Positions 1-4,839 of a DNA stretch of 8,769 bases are shown here, piece by piece. The position numbers and the translations under genes were made by a program. The stretch spans positions 1 to 8,769 of the forward strand of contig JAQVYZ010000024.1 of assembly GCA_028708485.1 (NCBI GenBank), written 5' to 3'. Within the stretch, counting starts at the first letter, position 1; each line of letters begins with the position of its first letter. Under the pieces are notes generated by a model. The model was given only the letters and a program-made list of their open reading frames with translations, did no database searches and was not told the DNA's origin. The stretch comes from Caldisericia bacterium. Lineage in GTDB: Bacteria; Caldisericota; Caldisericia; UBA6126.

Positions 1-218
1 ATGGATGAGAGTAGTTTTCCGTCATGATTGTAAAGAAAGAAACTCATCATTGGCTCAGATCCAATTGTCCAACGATGAAAATCCAGTTCTTCAATAGACA
101 AGCAAGTACAACTGTTATTATTTGAATTGACGGATGAATAATGAAACGAAGTGAAACAAATACACATCACAATTAATATTGGAACAAAGAAGAAATGATT
201 TTTGACGGATTGTCTCAT
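1..218 (-). CDS. Secreted or membrane-anchored protein, 5' part only (runs off the left edge)
   Basis: An open frame starts with ATG at 218 on the minus strand and stays open for 72 codons to the window edge. A perfect GGAGG lies 6 bases before the start (225-229), so the start is well supported. The N-terminus has a basic, polar beginning (MRQSVKNH), then a hydrophobic stretch at about residues 9-24 (FFFVPILIVMCICFTSF), then a polar Asn/Ser-rich segment. This is a signal peptide or signal anchor. No clear lipobox is seen, since the Cys residues in the core are not preceded by the usual small residues. After about residue 42 an ordered region seems to begin (SIEELDFHRWTIGSEPMMSF). I do not recognise the family and the rest lies outside the window. 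A promoter-like pair lies upstream at 272-299. The gene is real with good confidence; its function is unknown. Confidence 0.7.
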   Translation of the reverse strand, partial: MRQSVKNHFFFVPILIVMCICFTSFHYSSVNSNNNSCTCLSIEELDFHRWTIGSEPMMSFFLYNHDGKLLSS

Positions 219-224
219 TTTTGT

Positions 225-229
225 CCTCC
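225..229 (-). promoter_or_regulatory. Ribosome binding site GGAGG that fixes the start of the left-edge gene
   Basis: The minus strand reads GGAGG, then 6 bases, then ATG at 218. This consensus Shine-Dalgarno sequence is the main reason to accept the truncated frame as a gene. Confidence 0.75.
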
Positions 230-271
230 AACGTAATGCTTTAATGGAGCTGTTGCTCTCCTATTGAAGGT

Positions 272-299
272 AATATATCACGAATATGAAAAATGATAA
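272..299 (-). promoter_or_regulatory. Candidate sigma-70-type promoter for the left-edge secreted protein
   Basis: On the minus strand TTATCA (299-294, 4 of 6 match to TTGACA) is followed after 16 bases by TATATT (277-272, 5 of 6 match to TATAAT). Transcription would start near 265, giving a leader of about 47 bases before the ATG at 218. A short imperfect hairpin (GGAGC...GCTC, 246-258) lies in that leader. The call rests on eye matching only. Confidence 0.4.
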
Positions 300-381
300 G
301 GCTTTTGAATAAACTTTTATAACAATATTTTAACTAAGAACAAATTCAAATCTTGGCTTGAATAAGGAATTTCTCTAAAAT

Positions 382-489
382 TCAGCTTGCGAAACTGAAG
401 ACTGCGTAAAACGGCAGCATAAAAGGACCAAAGCTGAATCTGTTGATATAGGCTTTTTGTTTTTTATCAAGAGCTTCATTGTTTCTCAT
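382..489 (-). CDS. Small 35-residue protein, possibly the remnant of a membrane protein gene
   Basis: The minus strand has ATG at 489 and TGA at 384-382, encoding 35 residues. An AAGGA sequence lies 8 bases before the start (498-502). The N-terminal half is charged (MRNNEALDKKQKAYINRF) and the C-terminal half is hydrophobic and aromatic (SFGPFMLPFYAVFSFAS). It begins 23 bases after the stop of the AAA ATPase gene, so the two could be cotranscribed. From memory, the phrase around FSFGPFMLPF resembles the start of the first membrane segment in small integral membrane proteins (commonly FxWGAFxLxPxW). It could therefore be a true small membrane peptide or the surviving 5' end of a longer gene cut by a nonsense or frameshift change. 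Chance cannot be excluded, because the frame is short. Confidence 0.35.
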   Translation of the reverse strand: MRNNEALDKKQKAYINRFSFGPFMLPFYAVFSFAS

Positions 490-497
490 TATCCCTT

Positions 498-502
498 TCC
501 TT
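498..502 (-). promoter_or_regulatory. Ribosome binding site AAGGA before the 35-residue frame
   Basis: A purine-rich stretch (493-503 on the minus strand) contains AAGGA at 8 bases from the ATG at 489. It is the main support for translation of the small frame. Confidence 0.35.
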
Positions 503-512
503 TAATAAATAA

Positions 513-1730
513 TTATAACCAATGGACAGGAATAATGGCATGTTTCTTGTCAATTGGTAAATAGTCGTCATATAGACATATAATGCCACCCTCGCCAACG
601 TTTTCTATATTTTTTTCAAGATTATCAAATGCTTTAATATTTGATTTGGTTGGATTGGATGATTTTTTGATCTCAAGCGGGTGAACGAACCCATCAATTT
701 CGATCAATAGATCTATTTCAACTCCGTCTTTATCACGGTAAAAATAGAGAGGCGGATGTAAAACACCCGCATTATAATAGCTTTTTAAAATTTCTCCCAC
801 AACGAATGTCTCAAAAAAAGCTCCATTCATAGCTCCAGATTCTAATACCTCCGCATTATTCCATTTTGTGAGATATGCTGCCAAACCTGTATCCAAAAAA
901 TATAGCTTTGGTGTTTTAATGGCTCGTTTCAAACGGTTGTTGTGAAAAGGAGCTAATAAGTAAATCACGTTGCCTGCTAAAAGTATGGACAACCATCTTT
1001 CTGCCGTTGTTATACTAATACCAACATCTCTGGTTATTGAAGTTAAATTAAGCAATTGTCCTGTTCTGTTGGCTATGACTGTCATAAATGTTAAGAAGCG
1101 TAAATCATTCCCAACCTGTGTTAATTGCCGGACATCTCTTTCAATATAGGTTTTAATATAGGCGCTATAAAACATTTGCCAATCAATATTATCAGCGTAT
1201 AAAGCTGGCATAGCACCTTTATGGATAATATTCCACAGCTCCCAATAGGCAATTTTAGTCACAGTTTGTTGCCTTGTATGGAAATAGGGTTCTTTTGGGA
1301 TGAAATAATGATAATCATGGACTCCCTGAATCTCTCTTAAGGATAAACCGAGTAAATTGATTATTCCAATGCGTCCCGCTAAGGTCTCGCTTACATTTTT
1401 CATTAGATGAAACTGTTGTGATCCCGTAAGAAAGAATTGACCTTTTTCCTTGTTTTCATCCACTTTCATTTTAAGATAGCGGAAAAGGATAGGTGCGTAT
1501 TGAACTTCATCAATAATCAATGGTGATGAGTGTTTTTTAAGAAAATTTCCCGGTTCCTCGATAATGCTTTGCAATAGAGTAGGATCATCCAATGTAAGAT
1601 AAGGTAAATCTTGAAACAAATGCTTTAATAATGTTGTTTTTCCGACCTGCCTGGATCCTGTTAACAGAATAATTGAAAACATGCTTTTTAGCTTTGTTAA
1701 GACTAATTCCATGGAACGATCTATATACAT
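513..1730 (-). CDS. AAA-family ATPase with DUF4143 C-terminal domain
   Basis: This is a 405-residue protein of the widespread ATP-binding AAA/DUF4143 family, at the usual length of about 380-420. Walker A is G25-SRQVGK-T32; the common form is GPRQVGKT, so Pro is Ser here. Walker B is LIIDEVQ (D74, E75, Q77). The sensor-like motif LTGSQQ follows at 101-106. The family's RDVRQL motif is at 198-203, followed by a winged-helix-like section at about 205-255. The DUF4143 domain near the C-terminus has FFETFVVGEIL, then EIDLLIE (338-344) and LEIKKS (352-357), a layout resembling PD-(D/E)xK nucleases. The start has GGAG 6 bases upstream (1737-1740). Family members are often acquired horizontally and their biological role is poorly defined; nuclease or toxin-like roles are speculation. 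It stands alone, with no obvious partner gene. Family assignment is secure, function is not. Confidence 0.93.
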   Translation of the reverse strand: MYIDRSMELVLTKLKSMFSIILLTGSRQVGKTTLLKHLFQDLPYLTLDDPTLLQSIIEEPGNFLKKHSSPLIIDEVQYAPILFRYLKMKVDENKEKGQFFLTGSQQFHLMKNVSETLAGRIGIINLLGLSLREIQGVHDYHYFIPKEPYFHTRQQTVTKIAYWELWNIIHKGAMPALYADNIDWQMFYSAYIKTYIERDVRQLTQVGNDLRFLTFMTVIANRTGQLLNLTSITRDVGISITTAERWLSILLAGNVIYLLAPFHNNRLKRAIKTPKLYFLDTGLAAYLTKWNNAEVLESGAMNGAFFETFVVGEILKSYYNAGVLHPPLYFYRDKDGVEIDLLIEIDGFVHPLEIKKSSNPTKSNIKAFDNLEKNIENVGEGGIICLYDDYLPIDKKHAIIPVHWL

Positions 1731-1878
1731 AATTAACTCCGACTAATTGATTTTTCAATAATAGATTAGCCGAAATTTGCCATTTATCAAGTTAATAGCT
1801 GATTTTAATGGAACTAATTATGATTTGCGCCCGGCGTCATAGATTCATCTCATTAATCAAATAGTCACTTAAATAAAA
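1731..1878. other. Intergenic region between the ATPase and the small membrane protein
   Basis: No gene is seen in these 148 bases. An inverted repeat AATAGT / ACTATT (1860-1865 and 1878-1883) flanks the stop of the upstream minus-strand gene, but no T-run follows it on that strand, so it is not a convincing terminator. A TTGATA (1790-1785, minus) could be a -35 box for the ATPase gene, but the nearest good -10 (TATTAT, 1763-1758) is 21 bases away, which is too far. Confidence 0.4.
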
Positions 1879-2337
1879 CTATTCGAGGATGGTTTTTTTG
1901 ATTTTACAGTAGATATCCAGCGTATAGGCTGCCTCTCCGTAATGCTGACCTTCCAGAATTCTGACCTTTACAATACCTAAATCTGGGTAGATATCTATGA
2001 CAAGAGCAACAGTGTATTGTTTGAGGATAAAGACTTTATCGGCGTCTTCTAATTTAGCCTGTCTGGTGGTGTCGTTGGCTTTGTCGGCTTCGATATATTC
2101 ATTCAGGTAAAGGGGATTCCTGGCGATGATTCCACCGCCGGCTTCTTTTAAACCAATCATAATGACATCGCCGATTTCAGGGGAGTACTTGTAGCTGACA
2201 GATTTGGAAATGCTATCTTTGATAGAGGTTTCAACCTTCTTTTTATTCACATTCACAATCACGACCACCGTGATAACAACCATCAACAAAAGAAACCACC
2301 ACTGTTCGTACCAAGGTTCTTTCAAGTTAACCCCCAT
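1879..2337 (-). CDS. Single-pass membrane protein with a C-terminal soluble domain, function unknown
   Basis: This is a 152-residue protein that I do not recognise. A short N-terminus (MGVNLKEPWYEQ) leads into one strong membrane segment at about residues 13-30 (WWFLLLMVVITVVVIVNV). KKK follows directly, so by the positive-inside rule the C-terminal domain is probably cytoplasmic. From about residue 50 there is a folded, beta-rich domain. EIGDVIMIG and the final VKVRILEGQHYGEAAY resemble an SH3/KOW-like strand pattern; that is an impression, not a match. Its middle carries a charged stretch (NEYIEADKANDTTRQAKLED). The start is uncertain: ATG 2337 has only a weak purine stretch upstream, while an in-frame TTG at 2325 (codon 5) has GGGGG 5 bases before it. 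The membrane segment is kept with either start. The neighbouring genes give no clue to its role. Confidence 0.75.
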   Translation of the reverse strand: MGVNLKEPWYEQWWFLLLMVVITVVVIVNVNKKKVETSIKDSISKSVSYKYSPEIGDVIMIGLKEAGGGIIARNPLYLNEYIEADKANDTTRQAKLEDADKVFILKQYTVALVIDIYPDLGIVKVRILEGQHYGEAAYTLDIYCKIKKTILE

Positions 2338-2534
2338 CCGTCTCTGTCATCTAAGATAAACATGTAGAGTATAAGGATTATCTTTGTCATTTCCAGATAC
2401 CAACGCAATAAACAGAATAAATTGACTATGACCACAAATTGCACCAGGAAAATACAGTGTTACACTATTTTTATCCAATATAGAATGATGAGGATAATCA
2501 AAAATAAGGAAAGAAAATACTGGAGAATGGATAG
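2338..2534. other. Divergent intergenic region
   Basis: This 197-base AT-rich stretch lies between two divergent genes and must hold both promoters. No RNA gene or reading frame is seen. On the plus side there is a -10-like TAGAAT (2481-2486) and a second, GATAAT (2493-2498). For the minus-strand gene there is TATACT on the reverse strand near 2370, without a good -35 box. No clear operator palindrome was found. Confidence 0.45.
2459..2486 (+). promoter_or_regulatory. Weak candidate promoter for the kinase-like/aldolase operon
   Basis: GTTACA (2459-2464) is separated by 16 bases from TAGAAT (2481-2486, 5 of 6 match to TATAAT). The -35 match is only moderate, and a second -10-like GATAAT lies at 2493-2498 with an even weaker -35. 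Either would give a short leader before the ATG at 2535. Confidence 0.25.
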
Positions 2535-4076
2535 ATGGCTGAAAACTATTTGATAGGGATCGATATCGGAGCAGTTGGCGTGAAGGCTATTCTGATTGAC
2601 TCTCTTGGCAATAAGGTTTGCTCCACGTGGAGTCCTCATGATTTCCAGATCCCGAAACCTTTCTGGATTGAGCAGAATCCTGAAGATTGGTGGGACGGGA
2701 CGCTGGAGTGTTTAATTAAATTACTCAGAATCTCAAAAGTATCACCAACGCAAATTGTTGGGATTGGTTTGTCCGGACAAATGTATGGGTTAGTTCTGAT
2801 TACAGGCTCGGGTGGGGTATTGCGTCCTTGTATTTTGTGGAACGATCAACGCTCCATTCATCAGGCAATCACCATCACCAAAGACATTGGGGAAGAGAAT
2901 ATTCTACGTTTTACCGGTAATAACCTATATGCGAATTTCACAGCGCCTAAAATTAAGTGGGTACAGGAGAATGAACCTGAACTATACTCTAAAGTAGGTA
3001 AAATCATGCTCCCCAAAGACTATATCCGGTATAAGTTATCCGGAGAGATCGTCTCGGATGTTACAGACGCTTCCGGAACAGCCTTATTTAATGTAGAAAA
3101 GCGAAAATGGTCCAGGGAAATGCTGATGAATCTGAATATTTCTCCTTACCTGCTACCAGATACAATGGAATCAACAGCAGTTAGTGGTTACCTGAACGAT
3201 GAGACCGCTTTGAAAATAGGATTACCCTCTGGGATCCCCATTATAGCAGGCGCCGGGAGCTCGATTTCAAGAATCATCGGAGCAGGAGCATTAACAAACG
3301 ATGTCGCTACCATTTCGATTGATTCTGCTGGTTTGATTATTGTGCCCACCGATGAGTACAAAGCAGTCCCGAAAGGAAAAATTCACTGTTTTTGTCATAG
3401 CTTCCCCGGAAAATGGGCACTGGTTGGGATTACGTTATCAGCCGGAGAGAGTTTTCATTGGTTCAAGGAGAATTTTGGCGAGAAAGAACTACTGATGGAA
3501 GCGCTTTCGAAAACAGACGCGTATGAATTGTTGACGGACAGCGCTGAGAAGATTCCTCCCGGATCAGAGGGGTTGTTGTATCTTCCCTATTTGACCGGAG
3601 AGAGAACACCTCGTAATAATCCTCATGCAAAAGGAGTTTTCTTCGGATTGAGTTTAAAACACAAAAAAGCTCATTTTATCAGGGCGATAATGGAAGGCAT
3701 CTGCTACAGTCTTCGTGATTCCTTTGATGCTTTTTCGCTAGACAAAGGAATCATAAGTGAAATCCGTGTGACGGGCGGAGGAGCAAAGAGCAAACTGTGG
3801 GGGGAGATCCTGGCCAATGTGATCAACCGAACCATCACTCCCATAGGATCGACAGAGGGAGCCGTGTATGGTGCTGCAATCCTGGCAGGAATTGGATTAA
3901 AAGTGTTTACGGCAGAGGATATTAAAAAAAATGCTTGTTTTACCTCCAGTAAGACAGTTTCCCCGTCCGGATCTGTTTCATTATATCAACAATACCTGAA
4001 GTTGTTTCAAACTTTACGAAACCAGTTAAACCCATCGTTTGATGTATTAAGCAGTATTTTATTGGAGGATGAATAA
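2535..4076 (+). CDS. FGGY-family xylulokinase-like protein with a degenerate active site (probable pseudokinase)
   Basis: This 513-residue protein aligns by eye along its whole length with E. coli xylulokinase XylB. Shared blocks include GQMYG (81-85), RPCILWNDQRS (97-107), NFTAPKIKWV (134-143), LPKDYIRYKLSGE, PYLTGERTP (351-359), GVFFGLSL, the nucleotide-site TGGGAKS (413-419) and EGAVYGAA. The active-site positions are changed. The phosphate loop DLGTSG is DIGAVG (10-15), keeping Asp10 but losing Thr and Ser. The catalytic-base motif GGGDNAAG is GAGSSISR (239-246), with Ser242 where the essential Asp (XylB D233) should be. The second phosphate loop GTSG is DSAG (263-266). QMH of the sugar site is QMY. 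Reading frame and flanking blocks are intact, so this is not simple decay. TGGAGA lies 8 bases before the ATG. Phosphotransfer is probably lost; a sugar-sensing, scaffolding or regulatory role for the coupled aldolase is inference. Confidence 0.9.
   Translation: MAENYLIGIDIGAVGVKAILIDSLGNKVCSTWSPHDFQIPKPFWIEQNPEDWWDGTLECLIKLLRISKVSPTQIVGIGLSGQMYGLVLITGSGGVLRPCILWNDQRSIHQAITITKDIGEENILRFTGNNLYANFTAPKIKWVQENEPELYSKVGKIMLPKDYIRYKLSGEIVSDVTDASGTALFNVEKRKWSREMLMNLNISPYLLPDTMESTAVSGYLNDETALKIGLPSGIPIIAGAGSSISRIIGAGALTNDVATISIDSAGLIIVPTDEYKAVPKGKIHCFCHSFPGKWALVGITLSAGESFHWFKENFGEKELLMEALSKTDAYELLTDSAEKIPPGSEGLLYLPYLTGERTPRNNPHAKGVFFGLSLKHKKAHFIRAIMEGICYSLRDSFDAFSLDKGIISEIRVTGGGAKSKLWGEILANVINRTITPIGSTEGAVYGAAILAGIGLKVFTAEDIKKNACFTSSKTVSPSGSVSLYQQYLKLFQTLRNQLNPSFDVLSSILLEDE
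4064..4068 (+). promoter_or_regulatory. Ribosome binding site GGAGG that sets the aldolase start at 4078
   Basis: GGAGG lies inside the last codons of the kinase-like gene. It directly abuts the in-frame ATG at 4069, so it cannot serve that codon. It is 9 bases from the ATG at 4078, which is therefore the likely start. The upstream stop (4074-4076) lies between the two, which suggests translational coupling. Confidence 0.75.
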
Positions 4077-4077
4077 T

Positions 4078-4836
4078 ATGGAGTCGAACCTGATGTATCT
4101 TTCAAGCTATATATGTGATATCACTCCTGCTATCATTTCCTTGGCGAATAATGCGGAAAAAAAAGGTTGGGCAGAGAGTCATGCCGGTAATTTTTCAATT
4201 CGTTGCCCTGGAATAAAACCTCCAGAGCAATCTTGCCGTGAAGTTCTACTTGATTTTCCCATTCCTGAGCTGAGTAATGAAACCATTCTGTTAAAAAAAA
4301 CCGGTGTACGCTTTCGAGACTGTCAGCATCTTCAAGAGAGCAGTTATGGAATCCTTCGTTTTGCAAAGGGCGGAACAAAATACCAGGTATGGCATGGAGA
4401 TACTGCTGAAACCCCATTTTTACCCAGTACGGAATGGTTGACGCATCTGTTGATTCATCAGGCTATTCTGCAGAACAACCTTCCTTATCACGCGTTATTT
4501 CATACTCATCCTACTGAATTGATAGCGATTACTCACCGAATGGATGAAAAAAAGGAAACGTTAATGAATCAAATCATGCAGACGATGCATTCTGAATATG
4601 AACGATATTACCCGCATGGAATTGGATTCTTGGATCGAATAAAACCCGGCTCTCTCTCCCTTGCCGAACAGACTTCCAGAAAAATACTGCGACAACCCCT
4701 TGTCTTATGGAAAAACCACGGTAGTTTTTCCATCGGAAAAGACCTACATGATGCCTTCGATTTGGTGGAATTGGCAAACAAAATTGCTCAGTTATTTCTT
4801 TTAATCTATCCAGGGAAAACTTTTCAGGAAATCTAA
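4078..4836 (+). CDS. Class II aldolase, rhamnulose-1-phosphate aldolase (RhaD)-like
   Basis: This is a 252-residue zinc-dependent class II aldolase that would split a ketose 1-phosphate into DHAP and an aldehyde (lactaldehyde for the true RhaD). It follows E. coli RhaD along its length: KGWAESHAGNFSIR matches KGWDERNGGNLTLR, and YYPHGIGFL matches the FPDGVGIL region. Active-site residues are all present: Glu119 (RhaD E117) and zinc ligands His142 and His144 in FHTHPTEL (RhaD H141, H143) and His214 in WKNHGSF (RhaD H212). It is slightly shorter than RhaD (about 274). The start is taken at 4078 because of the GGAGG at 4064-4068; an in-frame ATG at 4069 has no usable binding site. The gene begins one base after the kinase-like gene stops. 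Its sugar could be rhamnulose, fuculose or a related deoxyketose 1-phosphate. Two A8 runs and one A7 run occur in the coding sequence. Confidence 0.9.
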   Translation: MESNLMYLSSYICDITPAIISLANNAEKKGWAESHAGNFSIRCPGIKPPEQSCREVLLDFPIPELSNETILLKKTGVRFRDCQHLQESSYGILRFAKGGTKYQVWHGDTAETPFLPSTEWLTHLLIHQAILQNNLPYHALFHTHPTELIAITHRMDEKKETLMNQIMQTMHSEYERYYPHGIGFLDRIKPGSLSLAEQTSRKILRQPLVLWKNHGSFSIGKDLHDAFDLVELANKIAQLFLLIYPGKTFQEI

Positions 4837-4839
4837 TCT

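Noticed and set aside
219..381. A riboswitch or other known RNA upstream of the left-edge gene
   Set aside because: I found no match to any known riboswitch core; only a short hairpin near 246-261 is visible.
1860..1883. Terminator hairpin after the small membrane protein gene
   Set aside because: The 6-bp stem with a 12-base AT-rich loop has no T-run behind it on the minus strand.
3231..3330. A sequencing error or frameshift as the cause of the missing catalytic Asp in the kinase-like gene
   Set aside because: Conserved residues before (GIPIIAGAG) and after (IIGAGAL, then the HCFCHSFPGKW block) align in the same frame, and other changed sites lie far apart, so a local frame change cannot explain the pattern.
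4069..4077. ATG at 4069 as the aldolase start with an overlap of the upstream gene
   Set aside because: GGAGG directly abuts this ATG (spacing zero). The in-frame ATG at 4078 has the same GGAGG at 9 bases.
4837..4839. A bidirectional terminator between the convergent aldolase and peptidase genes
   Set aside because: Only 3 bases separate the two stops and I saw no strong hairpin with T-runs across the gene ends.
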